DNA from: Papaver somniferum
Lineage: Eukaryota; Streptophyta; Magnoliopsida; Ranunculales; Papaveraceae
DNA: 64,000 bases
Assembly: GCF_003573695.1 (NCBI RefSeq)
Contig: NW_020639929.1
Coordinates: 2,198,406-2,262,405 of the forward strand
Reading direction: 5' to 3'
The notes beneath the pieces were generated by a model, which was not told the origin of the DNA, did no database searches, and saw nothing but the letters and a program-made list of their open reading frames with translations. Each line of letters starts with the position of its first letter. Position 1 is the stretch's first letter. The translations under genes and the position numbers were made by a program. Shown here one piece after another: positions 1 to 11,285 of the stretch.

Positions 1-1254
1 TGAAATTGCTATATTTTTTTTAACATCTTATTTGTTTTGCATATGACTTCAGGGGTTTCTAGTTTCTAATTTTGCTGTGAATGTACATGAGTTTGTTGGT
101 TCACATATCTTTGTTAGTCTGTTTGTATTTGTTTGAAGATGTTTTTTATTTTATTTTTTGTTTATGAATCCCTAATTAAGAAGTATATTGTAGAGGTTAA
201 TTAGCTCGTTGTGTTGTGGTATTGTGTAGCTAACTTGTCGTGTTAGTGTTTGCACCTAAGGTTGATTTTTTTCCCTTAAGTTTAAAGATGTGCACATGAT
301 TCCTGGACCTGGAAGGGACCTAGAGAACTTTCATGAATGTGTACTATGGTGGGAGTGAAAATCTAAAGCACATATGGCTATATCTGCAGATATTTAGAGA
401 GAAAAGGCTTGAGTTTCTTTAGGATTTAATAAGATTACATACACCAGTCGTGATGAATTATTTGTTTTCCCTGTGACCGATAAGAGAGGGGTTTAGTTTT
501 TTTTTTTTTATCAAAGCTGTCTGAATTGCTTAGTTCCTAACTCATTCGAATTGGGTAAGTAAGTTGCATTTTGAAGACTTTGTTTCAATCTGTGTATGGC
601 CATGTAATTCACTCTATGTACAGTTCACCTATCTTTTAACTTACTAGGGTGCTAATTTTTCCTTGTATTTTTTTATGGTTTGTCACTAGAATTATGTAAT
701 AGTAATAGCAAGAGTTTTGTTACACAGTTAGGATTAGAATGTCTAGGGAGACTATGTCCATCTTTCCCATTCTTTATGGTTTCTTTGTGGGTTAAATGAA
801 TGAAAGACTCGTCACCTTGTATTCAGTTCCCATTAAGCTTTGTGCAATTTGATTAATCTTACTCTAAGTTTGTTGATTTGGATACTATATGACACTGCTT
901 TACAGGCCACCAAGTTCTAGAAAGGCTACTCTGCCCTTGGATATCACTTCATTGCAGTTTAGTTTAGGAAAATGCAACTGGTGATCATGGTGATGATGTA
1001 ATACGCCAGGCGTAATAGAAGCTACATATCAGATGATAGTTGACATCTCTCAGGAAGGACAATTTGTTCGAGTTGAGCAAGCAGCATTGTACCATCAGAT
1101 TGTGATCATGAGCAACAGTCCAACGCTCTATTTTTTGTTATCTTTTATGAAATGCTTAATTGAAATAATAAATGTATTATTATTAATTATGAATAAAAAA
1201 AGTTATTTTCGGAAATATTCTACTGTTTAGCTTTATTTTATTTTGCATTTACCT
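1..1254. other. AT-rich non-coding DNA, possibly old intron/exon remnants
   Basis: T-rich intron-like sequence with no long reading frame. The stretch at about 905-1110 is less AT-rich and contains short open segments after polypyrimidine-AG sites near 905 and 1033, so it may be the decayed 3' end of a host gene. I recognise no protein family in it. This is weak, and it could equally be ordinary intergenic sequence. Confidence 0.3.
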
Positions 1255-2041
1255 AATTTAAAGTATTTTGTATAAATGCTGGTTCGTATTCCCAACGTCT
1301 GGCACATCAATACACAAATTTGCATTGTGACCAATTAATTTTGTAATTAATGCTGGAATTTCCACTGGTAAACGTTTGACCAATTAATTTTGTAATTAAT
1401 GCTGGTTTATAGAAAGACTTAATTTCTGGCACTGCAGCCGATGAAATTTCAATTTTCAAGCGTTTGAGCAGCTAAACATAACAGCTAAACATTCATTGGT
1501 CTAAATATGCCAACTTTAATTGCATATAGTTAGCTCAACGAGGTAAACATTTGGCAACTACCCAAGAGACCATACGACAACTACAAGTTTTAATTGTTGA
1601 ATGATTCGGAAACCATGTGCCAACTACTAATTAACTGTTTTAACCTATAACAATTATAAATCAAGATATTTGGCTGCTATCAAATTAATTGCTAAATAAA
1701 TTCGCAACAAGATATAAACTTAGTTGTTATAATGTTTGGCAACCACCTGACATCTATAAATTTTGGCTGTTAAAATGTTTGGCAAGTACTCGGCAACTAC
1801 AAAAGTTAGTGGGTCTAATTTATTGCATTTAACAAATAATGTATTTGGCAACTATGACTCAAGTTTCCATAAGTGAGAATAGCAACAAGGAATTTTTAGT
1901 AGTTTCCTTTACATTTGGAAACACCCCACACGACAACTTAACCTCCGCAACTACCATTAGTTGCCTTTTTGTTTGGCAACTAAAATCTCATCTTAGGCAA
2001 CTAAACTAGTTTTGTTGCCAATGCTCAGGTTTTTTGTAGTG
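1255..2041. mobile_element. CACTA (En/Spm) transposon end with subterminal repeats
   Basis: The right end reads GGTTTTTTGTAGTG, the reverse complement of the classic CACTACAAAAAACC terminus, ending at 2041. The preceding 500 bp is dense in the short motif TTGGCAACTA and its variants (for example near 1551, 1735, 1790, 1850, 1974 and 1997), as expected for CACTA subterminal transposase-binding repeats. A separate 28-bp direct repeat (GACCAATTAATTTTGTAATT...) occurs at about 1329 and 1378. No matching CACTAC start with a 3-bp duplication was found upstream, so the left boundary given is only where the repeats begin; the other end may be lost or outside the window. No transposase is visible. Confidence 0.65.
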
Positions 2042-2339
2042 TCCTTCGTTCTATTTCGAATCGCTTCAACAAGTCCGGGATTGTCTTCACTAGAATGATT
2101 CATGTTAGTAGCATACTTAGTTCTTGGATTCGTCATTTTATGGAAGAAAAAAACGATTAATCGTTTTTGATTCGTCAATCATCGACGATTTTTGTTTTCA
2201 AAAAAATGGAAAAAGAGGGAATGGAGGAGATGAATCAGTTTTTATGTTAAAAATAAAAACTGATTTTTGTTAGTTAGGTTTATTAAGGATTGATGGGGAT
2301 AATTTAATAATATTAATATATTTTGAGGATAATTTTGGT
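2042..2339. other. AT-rich spacer
   Basis: Flank of the CACTA end. It holds a short palindromic motif around 2150-2190 (AACGATTAATCGTTTTTGAT region) and low-complexity AT. No gene is recognised. Confidence 0.4.
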
Positions 2340-2810
2340 AATTTACATAAATATTAGACACCCCTTATCATTGTGAATTGGGTAGATGAAGTAATCTATA
2401 GGCCCAATTAAGTGTTATAGGCCCAATTTAGCAAGGCTTTAGAAATGGAGTTCGTATATTCTCTCCACTCTACAACTCCTTTTGTCATGCAAACATTTTG
2501 ATTGTTTATGCCATTTATATTTTCAGATTAATATACCGGTTAAAATATTGGGCTATTGGAGAAAACCAAGTAGAGCAAATAATTATCATCTCAACTTACA
2601 TATGATCAGACCAAAGTTCTCGGTGGCGGTGAAATTAGGAAGATTCATACCAAGTTGTACCTTGGATAGTGTTAACTCTGTAGTCAGAGTTCAATAGGTA
2701 GTTATTCAGGAACAGCATGAATGTTCGTGTTATAATAGTTCCCCGGAAGTAAATACCATAGTTTGATGACACCCTTTTCGAATCCGTGTGAATTAAATTC
2801 AAAGAATCTT
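2340..2810 (+). repeat. Dispersed repeat family R1, copy 1
   Basis: This segment resembles four other places in the window: about 37440-37700, 37900-38460, 39044-39560 and 44510-44710. Shared landmarks in order are an AAATGGAGTT block, a pyrimidine-rich CTCTCCA(C/T)TCTACAA block, TCATGCAA, TTTTAATT(C/G)TTT, TTTCAGATTAATAT, ATTGGGCTATTGGAGAAAAC and, further on, AGAGGTTAATAGGTCGTCC-like sequence. It can be read as a 71-residue frame here, but that frame is not kept in the other copies, so I treat it as non-coding. In the 37-45 kb region the copies lie within the duplicated low-copy region. Confidence 0.6.
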
Positions 2811-2952
2811 TGGATGTGGCACTAGCTTATTGTTATCCACATTGGATATTGTTGTTAAAAGGAAACAAGATCGGTGTTTTTTGCCTCACCACTTCATAAA
2901 GAACATCAAAGTAATTATGCGAGTAACGTCTAATTAACTATTCTCTTTCTAA

Positions 2953-3580
2953 GGGTTAAGTGGCAAAATGTCCCAAAAGGGATCCATGTCTGTGAAAATG
3001 TTCCCGATATTAGGGAAAAGATTAAAATACCTCGTTCCATTAGATTTTTCGTTAGAGAGAATTAACTAGTCGAAATTACCCTTCAGGGTGCATTGTTCAT
3101 AATTTAGGATTCAGTGTTTAAAATTCAGGGTTCAGAACTCATGGTTCAGGGAACAGGATTCAGAATTTGGGGTACAGGGTCTAGGATTCAGGTGGTGGTG
3201 GTGGTGCAGTCGTATTGGTTGTGGCAGCGATGGTGATAGTGGCGGTGATGGTGGTGGTGGCAGTGGCGGTGGTGTCGGTGGTGATTGTTCTAGTGGTGGT
3301 GGTGGTGGGAATGGTGGTGGTAGTGGTGGCAGTGGTGGTGGTGGCAGCGATGGTGGTTGGTGGTTGTTCGTTTAGTGGTGGCGGTGGTAGTGGCGGATTG
3401 GGACGTTTTGATTAAGAAGGATAAAAATGGAATTTCAAAACTCCATTGACCGGTCAAAATGCCCAATTTTGATCAAAATACCCCAAAACTAACGTAATGA
3501 GGCATTTTAATATTTTCCCTAACGTCCGGGGCATTTTCACAACCTTAGGATCCATTTTAGGACATTTTGTCACTTAACCC
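2953..3580. mobile_element. MULE-like MITE with about 65-bp terminal inverted repeats
   Basis: Both ends begin GGGTTAAGTG(G/A)CAAAATGTCC and the inverted match runs for about 65 bp to a shared TTAGGGAAAA. The flanks carry a plausible 9-bp duplication with two differences (TCTTTCTAA at 2944-2952, TTTTCCTAA at 3581-3589), which fits Mutator-like elements. Inside are a run of degenerate TTCAGGG/GGTTCAG units (about 3085-3190) and a GGT/GGC-rich triplet tract (3187-3405). No transposase is present, so the element is non-autonomous. Confidence 0.75.
3187..3405 (+). repeat. GGT/GGC triplet low-complexity tract
   Basis: Imperfect GGTGGTGGT and GGCAGCGGT runs fill the centre of the MULE-like MITE. 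They create an open frame of valines, alanines and methionines on the plus strand that is an artefact of the triplet repeat, not a protein. Confidence 0.8.
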
Positions 3581-3589
3581 TTTTCCTAA

Positions 3590-4216
3590 TTTAATTCACT
3601 TTGTATACCAATTTACATAGTACCAGCACTTCTGTTGGAAACACTAACAAAGAATTCGTTATCATCTTCTTTTAGACCTGAACATGTAGTTTTATTAGTT
3701 AGCAATCCGGGTACGTTGGGGAGACAGACAAACGTACGAGGGAGACAGACAAAGGACTATAACAGTGTAAACAGTCGGTATTGCATTACAGTCGAATATA
3801 TTATGGAAGCGACGGTTAAATGTAGCGATGATGATAACCAATAGACTCTTCAAAAGAAAGAGGTGGTTAAAAATCTACCATTGAAAGCATCTCAAGCATT
3901 TTTGAGCTACATTGATTTTCTTTTTTTCATCTCTTTATTGATCTCTTGAAATTGTTTTGCAATTCTCTATTTTTTCTATTTTTTTTTAATTTAGAAGGCA
4001 CAATTAGGGAATACCAAATTAAAATAACCGTAGCCAAAATCCATCCCCGCATAGCCGTGAGTATCTCCCAATTTGCAAGAGTATCTCTCGATTGTGCCTT
4101 CTTTTAAAAGTCAAAAATATAATAAAGAGTAATAATTTTGTGATGCCATGATAAAATATTATACGGGCCGTATGATTCGGTAATTCGTAAATAGGCGTAT
4201 AATATGTTTTAGGTAT
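3590..4216. other. Unassigned AT-rich flank of Copia-1
   Basis: No gene is seen. A short tandem GAGACAGACAAACGTACGAG / GAGACAGACAAAG lies near 3720-3755. The last 70 bases (about 4150-4213: ATACGGG, CGTATGATTCGG, AATTCG, CGTATAAT) resemble the sequence of the TIR element at 29980-30673 and the right flank of Copia-1 (13330-13430). Copia-1 may therefore have inserted into an older element of that kind. Confidence 0.35.
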
Positions 4217-4369
4217 TGCAGTGGAAATATGGGAAAGATAAAGAGGCAGAGGAAAGTTTCTATTAATTAGAATCAACTGTATTACATCGATATATTCCTT
4301 TATATACAAATAGGAAGAAGACCCTAGACACTATATTGGGTCGCACATCCGTGGGCTACAAGACCTACA
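4217..4369 (-). repeat. Copia-1 3' LTR
   Basis: This 153-bp repeat contains a TATA-like TATATAAAGG on the minus strand. It is about 94% identical by eye to 13161-13313 and is bordered by a polypurine tract on its internal side. Confidence 0.8.
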
Positions 4370-4439
4370 ACACTTCCCCTTGTGCGATCCAGTAGAAATT
4401 CACATATAGTTCTTCGAGTATAGTTCTTCAAGTGTTATC

Positions 4440-5330
4440 CTCTCCTTGATGACTTGTGCCGAAATCAATTTTCTCATTAAATCTTTGACAAGAAAAAACC
4501 CAGTGGAATAAAACCATGGTACAACTCTTCACATGTAGTACTTCACATGTTGTCTCGTACTTTACATGTAGTTCATCACATGCAATACCATCTTCAAAGA
4601 TTGGCGAGTCTCAGTTAATTAGCTCGTTAAAACTTCATCAGGAAAACCCAGAGGGACAAAACCTGAACTAAAGAAAAAGAATAAAATACTAAGGAAACTT
4701 AGAACATAGTTGGATTCGTATATGTTTCCTCATTAAAAACCTTGACAAGTAAAACCCAGTGGGATAAAACCTTTACGAAGGGAAAAGAGTACAATGTGAA
4801 AGATGCAATTAAAGGTGATTTGTTGCAGATGATCACTTTGCTCCGTTGATGTTGACTAGTTGCTTTACAACTCTTAAGGCAGAAAATCCTCATGCGAAAG
4901 GAAATAGCCTTATCTGGGAAATTACTTTTCCGGTGTTTGTTGTTGTCTCATTAAAAACCTTGTCGAGTAACAAAACCCTGTGGAAAAAAGCAACCTCCGT
5001 AAAGGAGAATAGTTCAACACACCATTAGATGCTCCCCCTGATGTCAAACAATTTTCATTAGTCTAATGAAATCAAAAGGATATTATCACACATTACTTTG
5101 GTGACTTGAATGTTTATAAGACCCTGTTGTTGATTCTGGAATTTAAGTTGCTTAGCGGACTGTCGCATTTCATTTCTTTGATTCAGATATTTTCAGTAAT
5201 ATAAACGCGATCTTTATGTTTGCAATGTTCAACATACTTGATGTTTTTTAGTATTATCTCGCTAAAAACCTTGTCGAGTGACAAAACCCTTTGGGAAAAA
5301 ATATTCTCGATCGAAGGGAAAAGAGTACAT
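4440..5330 (-). repeat. Five copies of a 40-bp motif in the Copia-1 3' region
   Basis: The motif CTCATTAAAAACCTTG...AAAACCC(A/T)GTGGGA recurs at about 4474, 4620, 4728, 4947 and 5256 on the plus strand. On the minus strand it reads toward a conserved FPLGF-like peptide seen at the 3' end of many plant copia elements. Spacing varies from about 110 to 310 bp. Short ACATGTAGT/TCTTCACATG repeats lie near 4400-4580. Confidence 0.7.
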
Positions 5331-8000
5331 CACAACTTCAATTTTGAAGTAAAATATGTCGACATCATATCCTTGGATCCCCCTCCCCCATTGATGTCGG
5401 CATATCCCCCTGATTACTTTCAGAGTTGTTCCAGACAGTTTCTTTAGTCATGTATTTTTCGAAACTGAATATTGGTAATGAATTAGAAAAATAGTCTACC
5501 ATATCTTCTTATGATTACTTTTGTTGGAGAAGAGATTATTGTTCCTTCATAATCAACAACTTTTGGATTGCACTTTCATTAGCATTCCTTTTTATGTCTT
5601 TGCAGGGATAAAACAAATTTATGTCAATGGTTACTTTTAAGTAAATGATTACATCCACTATACCATTCCAATGAAGTTGCGTTGGCGGCGGAGCTATATC
5701 TAGCTAACAAGTTCCCTGATGATGTAAAATTTAATCGAGTACATTAATATACTAAGTACAACAATGCGTCTATTGTACTTAGATATGGGAATTTCATCTC
5801 CTAACACATCTTCGTCATATTCCTTTGGACGAAATGGTTACTTACTTACATTTGAACCTCGACTAATCATGGAAGTGCTATCAGGATGCATGTCTTTGTT
5901 AAATTGCCTGACAACTTTAGACATATGCAAACTGGTGGAATAATATACCACAAGCTCAGTATTCGATCGCTATTTTCCTAGATTTTCATGTCAAATTCGG
6001 ATTTTAAATAGCTTTTAAGGTCTCTTATTACATCAAGAGTACACATCATGTATGTACTATCAACATAAATAACTACAATTCCAAATCAGGAACTTTCTTA
6101 TAAATACGCAAGGAAAAATAACTTACTTGTCTATCCCCTCCAAATCAAATAGCCACTTAGACGGGTATGCCACATCCGTCTAATTGCTTGAATCTATAAG
6201 TCAGCGTTCTATCTAACTATAAACACACTCTATGGTTTAGAGTCATTTGATTTGGGAAACAAAAGTCTATCAAGTACTTTTGTAAATATCTTATATCTCT
6301 TGATTATTTCAGAGATACGTAACAACCACATACATATGCTACATTTCAAGTCCTTTTTAAATTACCAAGCTAACTAAGTAGCTGAACTCTATAACGTTCA
6401 TTACAAGAGAACAATTCCAGGGCTTTGTGAGAAACCTCGCGCCACAAAGCGAGTCATTATACTTTAAGACTGCTTTCTTCTCATTATGCTTTGTGACAAA
6501 TTAATCATGCATGTCCAATAGGATTTACACTTGGTTGGTTAGCACTACCACACCAAATACATGTATATTTGTCAAAGAACCAAGTTCTACCTGGATTGTA
6601 TGTGCCAAAGATGCTCTTCGTTGAAATTAAGCAACAAGGAGCTTTGTTCGATCTCATCTTGCTCTATTTCCTTAAGAAAGTGTATATGAAATTAATCATC
6701 AATATGCTCGCATGATATTCCCATTGACTCGTGTGCATTCTCATAATACACTTGGGATATCATTGTTATATGGAATCATTAAACTTTGGAGCGTCCTCCA
6801 GTTTTATTCATGGACATATTCAGAGACAATCTTATGAGATGATTTTTGATGATATAAGTAAGTTGTTCATTCCTCACCTACTTCCTTTCTATGTGAGGAT
6901 TGATCGAACCAAGTGGTCTCTCCAACTTCCTTTATGGAGCCATGGCCTCAACCACACTTCCACTAAGTGTAGTTGTAACACCTTAGTCTATGGTGTATAT
7001 CCTTTATTGAGGATTTGTAACCTTGCAGGTAGGATAGAAGCTGGTATGTGTGATCTAATCATTTTAACAACATCAATGTACGTACATTCTGAAAATCGAT
7101 TATTCTTTCACTTAACATTTACATTTATGGAGTACAAGAATCAATATGAGACTTAATGGGAACACACCACTACAATTCCTATCGTTCCCTTAGAAAATAT
7201 TTTTTCTTATCTCCCCCTAACAACGGGAAGACTGTCTCATTAAAGTGATAACCCGCAAATATAGCGGTAAGAGATCTCCTCCCAAAGGTTTTAAAGTGCG
7301 TATAATTGTTGGAAATTCTTGTCCAACATAATCACTTAATCATTTCGATGACCCATCATAGTACGATGTGGAGTCGTAAGGGAACATATATGGTGCAACC
7401 AAAAAAGCATAAGAACACAAAATGTCAGGCTTATATCCAGCTACCAACTGGCATGCAATGAATGGTTGACCAATTGTGGTTCTAAAACGAATAAGTGAAG
7501 ATGCGTGTAATATTTCATATTACCCAAGTAGTTAAAGGTAGATTTGTACGCATAACCATGCCTTAGGCACCATATGTAACCTTTTATAATAGCCTTTGAG
7601 AGACCATAGGGTATATGATGTTCTACATTGATCCTATTAAACATGCAATAACCATCAAGTCCTTTTGATGTATACTCTCTAGCAATTACAAGGGGTGGTG
7701 AGTCCTTACATGTATAATGTGTGCTAGTAGTTTTCCAAACGCAACATTACTTGGAAACTATAATTAGTCCAAAATGTCGAAAATTCCACGAGAGCCATAA
7801 GTCACTTTAATGGTCCGCATTTTGCATGGATATTTTTCTAAATATCACATTGTTTTATTTGTAAAAATGAGTTGTTTACCATTTGCATCTTAGGATGGTC
7901 TCGATCCTGTTTTACTGAAGACTTTCTAAAATGAATGATATGCTCTCTTGCTTAAAAGCATAATGGGAGGGAGGACGGGGTTGTGCATATAGTACTTTAT
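5330..8000 (-). pseudogene. Copia-1 pol remnant (integrase, reverse transcriptase, RNase H)
   Basis: A minus-strand copia polyprotein broken by many stops and frameshifts. At 7441-7700 the minus strand resembles the end of the copia integrase core: a decayed ...RINVEHHIPYGLSKAIIKG segment where intact elements have a VEHP...NGLAE motif, followed by a decayed H-W-rich segment. At about 5640-6080 it matches the C-terminal part of the copia reverse transcriptase and connection (FNKDMHPDSTSM, then PFRPKEYDED, then a region like the family's RPDISFAVNLLARYS). The order integrase then RT on the minus strand agrees with the LTR orientation. No functional frame remains. Confidence 0.75.
7441..7644 (-). 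pseudogene. Copia-1 integrase fragment
   Basis: The longest surviving open piece of Copia-1 pol, 67 codons. It aligns with the stretch of copia integrases just past the catalytic glutamate and continues into an HICSLTTPHRTMMGHRND-like segment outside the open frame. The catalytic glutamate region is decayed, so the piece cannot work. It is part of the larger pol remnant. Confidence 0.65.
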
Positions 8001-9414
8001 AAAACACTTGTTGAGAGATATGCCGTTACTTTGCATTCTGTCAATCTTTTTCCCGTTGTCTCGTCCACTCAAACACAGTGATGTACGTATGAATCCTTTC
8101 AAAACGAAACATCATGTCACAACCAAAGATCCTTTATGGTTATATCAAAGTCTGTATGAGTCAATTTCCAACATTCCATCGTCGGAGTCGATATGAATTA
8201 AATAATCCAAATTAATACTATAGTGATTTACATTTCACTAAATTGACTCATTAGTTTCTCTAAAGTATATTTCCTTCCAAATATATTAGAGACTATAAAA
8301 GATGCAATCAATTACATTCTCATGACTTTGAGGTTCCACATAATATCCATTTGCATGGATTTCTTTGGAATTTAACAAGCTGTGATTATCTCTCGGTACA
8401 TGTAGAGATTTAGTGACGTCTTTGTACTATCTCGAAAACAAATTTTGAGTAGTATTGGGCTCGATGATCCAATCCTCGTAGATTACTAAAGGTAATTCTC
8501 TTGTTGTCACACTTCAATATATACTATTTCGTTAGTATCATGGATGAAGTAGAGAAATGAAAATTTTCTGGCTCAAATAAAAATATTTGTTAGTTCTTCC
8601 ACAAAAAATTTGGAATACATGTGATTTTATTTGCAATGTATCTTTTGAAAATACCGACTCTTAATAGTTGAGCCAGTGGATTGCATCCCACGGGACATTT
8701 CAAATTTTGGAAGAAAATATCAAGTACATAATAATGATGTTCAAGTATTTCTAAACCCCAAATATATAAATTGGAATTGAGTTGGTACAACCAATTAAAC
8801 AAAAGACATCATTCAACTATAACCAATATCATATTCAAGAGAACAATAGCATTATGGCCAAAATTCTTAATGATTGAGATCAATAAAAATAACCGTTTAT
8901 ACGTTGTTGACTTATTTTAAGATAAAAATTAACAAAACTAGGCATATTCTCAAATAAAATAAAATAAACGAGTAAATAAGCCTAGCATATAAAAACTCGC
9001 ATTATAGTTACATGCCTCAAAATTTGGTTCCCACTGTATATACACAAATCCAGAATGCCTTTGGTCGCGCATAGCCCAAAAACATAATAGAACAGGACAC
9101 GCTCTGGAACATGGCTTAAACGAGTTGGATGGACAGGGTTGAGCAGAACCGAGTTGGATAGACCGGATTGAACCGAACCGAGTTGGATGAGACGGGTTGG
9201 ACCGGGCCGGATTGGCTTTCCTTCCTCTCCTTGTTTCCCAAAGAATTACAGCGACAACAATCATCAACCGACCCACAGAGAAAATCATGATCAGATTCAA
9301 ATCAAGTTTTACGCTCAAACATATGAATATGAACAAAAATATATATAATACAGATATATTATAAAATATATAAATTTTTCACTCGATATGGGATAATATA
9401 TGCGTACACATGGG
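8001..9414. other. Copia-1 interior, no recognisable gene
   Basis: AT-rich sequence with scattered short frames. At 9121-9207 there are three copies of a 29-bp unit that begins CGAGTTGGAT and is much richer in GC than its surroundings. The minus-strand frame over 8950-9336 runs through this repeat and has no family signature. Confidence 0.45.
9121..9207. repeat. 29-bp minisatellite, three units
   Basis: Units start at 9121, 9150 and 9179 with CGAGTTGGAT and continue with GACCGG/GACAGG-like sequence. All three are 29 bp. Confidence 0.7.
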
Positions 9415-9727
9415 CAGTGGCGGAGCCAAGATATCTTGGTTAGGGGGACAAATATAACCGTGAACAGTGACACCATCTCAAAAACAAGAAAAATGGATGG
9501 GAAACACTCTTGATTATTCCCTCAAGAGTCAAAGTCCATGGCTTACTCAATCATTTTCTGTAGAAGTTTAGGACTCTAGTCCAAATAAAATGTAAATTGA
9601 GGGATGATATTCAATAATTATGGTGAAAGGGGGGACAATTTTGTGAAAATATAAAAATGGTATACACAAAACAGTAAGATTACAGAAACTAGGGAGGACA
9701 GTTGGTCCTCCCGTGGCTCCGCCACTG
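9415..9727. mobile_element. hAT-type MITE with perfect 8-bp target duplication
   Basis: Both ends carry CAGTGGCGGAGCCA as a perfect 14-bp terminal inverted repeat, a terminus seen in many plant hAT MITEs. The flanks are CACATGGG at 9407-9414 and CACATGGG at 9728-9735, an exact 8-bp duplication as expected for hAT. The element is 313 bp, non-coding, and lies inside Copia-1. Confidence 0.92.
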
Positions 9728-9735
9728 CACATGGG

Positions 9736-10032
9736 GCAAATTAGTATAAACACAATGTAAATCAAATTAATCAGCCTTCACAAATTTAATAGCTAGCATT
9801 TTTACCGTCAAAATAATGACACAAAATATTCACACATAACAACATAAAAAAATCCAATAAATTAAATTAAATATTAATATAATATAGTATCATGGGTGTA
9901 AAAGTAGGAAAGTTAGTTATAACATATCACGTCAATCGAGATATAAAAAGAAAGCAGATACACTTTATGGTTCATAGAACTTCATATAAACAAACAATTA
10001 TGGTAAAAATATATCTAATATTGAATTAATCA
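9736..10032. other. AT-rich spacer, possible 3' tail of the LINE-like element
   Basis: Non-coding AT-rich sequence directly downstream, in the minus sense, of the endonuclease-like frame. It may be its 3' untranslated tail. No poly(A) tract is clear. Confidence 0.35.
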
Positions 10033-10536
10033 TTATACAAAGCTTTTGGTTGGTAACCTAGCAACAAGCTGGGCTCCAACACCTTTTTGAATAGCAACGC
10101 CTAATCTATGAAAAATAAAGCTACCAAAACCACTACTAGCGTCGTTACTAACTAAACAATTCTTCAGGCGCTTGAAAAAACACAAAGTATCCTCACCCAA
10201 CTCTCCTAGAGTAGAGAAAGCCAAAACACTCAATCCATGGCCATGTGAAATACACTTGTCCAAGTATTTAGAGTGTTTACGTGAAACCGCATTAGATATA
10301 GCTTTCCCTGGGACGAAAGAGCGAATTCCATCACCTGCGAAGGGCGAAACACCAGTGACATCCATACAAACATCCTTTCCGTCTTCCCAGTTAAGCACAA
10401 GAATATCAGCAGGTTTCAGCTCTTTGTCATCATTCGTCAGAAATCCCAAAGAAACTTCCTTACGAGCAGGAACACTAGCTTTGAAGCAAATGTCGACGAC
10501 TACATCACGAACAATATCATGTCGAAACTTGGGCAC
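10033..10536 (-). pseudogene. C-terminal endonuclease-like domain of a LINE-like element
   Basis: The open frame encodes 167 residues. The segment KPADILVLNWEDGKDVCMDV has a P-A-D, a 14-residue spacer, then D. This resembles the (R/K)PD-x12-14-D/E signature of the restriction-like endonuclease of R2-type non-LTR elements. It ends in GVGAQLVARLP, a conserved tail I associate with plant reverse-transcriptase proteins of this kind. R2-type proteins normally have a CCHC knuckle just before this domain; here the upstream frame ends ...ENGLCP and runs straight into KFRHDIV, so most of the knuckle seems deleted. The assignment to a restriction-like fold is inference from the motif. Confidence 0.6.
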
Positions 10537-10670
10537 AAGCCATTCTCAAGAAACAATGGGATACCAAGACGATAGCAAAGTACAGCTCTAAAATGTCTAG
10601 GTCCAAGGCACTGATTAAGCCCAATGATGGGTACAGCCATTAAATAATCTTGTGCATGCTTCATACGGTT

Positions 10671-11285
10671 TCACTGCCACAGGATGGAATCTCTTGCGGA
10701 CATAGAAAATTGGTCTGGGATTTGCTTCTTAACTGTATCAAAATAAGTGACTGCCAGGGAGTGCATGGATGGGGGGGCAGTATCATCGACACAGTATGTA
10801 GAAGGCAAGCCACATACCTGAGCAAAATTCTGTAGTGCAAACTGATAAGCAGAGCCTTTTTCAGTTGAGAATGAATTACCAAGGATCACCTTTTGTACCG
10901 AAGTCGTCTGACACTGAGAAGCAAGGTAACAATAGGCGCTAGTGTCAGCCATGGTGTAAATGCCAAGTCCACCATCTTTGATGGGCAAGGTAGATAGTCG
11001 CTGATGTAGAGGACCAAACCCCGCACCATCACCAGTGATGAGAAGTCTCAAGTACTTAAGTAAGTGATCATCAAAAAGGGCAGTGGCAGATTGTAAGGCT
11101 GCAGGATTGGTAGTACGCATTGCAAAATACAATCTAGAAACTCCAGTGCAATTGCGGAGTAATAGCATCTCACTTTGAGGGTCTTTGAGTTTCTTGATAG
11201 AAGACATCAATTGAACAGTCTTATTCACCCTGCTCAACATCATATCACTGATAAAGTTCAAATCCAGACTCATCGGTCCACCCAA
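10671..11285 (-). pseudogene. LINE-like reverse transcriptase, thumb/connector part
   Basis: 204 residues in frame, ending ...MSARDSILWQ. It contains DPQSEMLLLRNC, FAMRTT and LPIKDGGLGIY, which are conserved downstream of the RT core in this plant RT family. The preceding stretch 11286-11449 continues the same protein in a shifted frame (KKTEVFWP, then DIGRPSNGVKLLGG), so a frameshift separates it from the RT core. Stops also separate it from the endonuclease-like part downstream. Confidence 0.7.

Noticed and set aside
1993..2178. Minus-strand 61-residue frame at the CACTA border
   Set aside because: It crosses the transposon boundary and has no homologue that I recognise.
3215..3415. 66-residue valine/glycine-rich open frame
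   Set aside because: It is the translation of a GGT/GGC triplet tract inside a MITE and has no start context or domain.
10172..10591. Plus-strand open frames over the LINE-like pseudogene (also 12141-12356)
   Set aside because: Shadows of the minus-strand RT and endonuclease-like frames.
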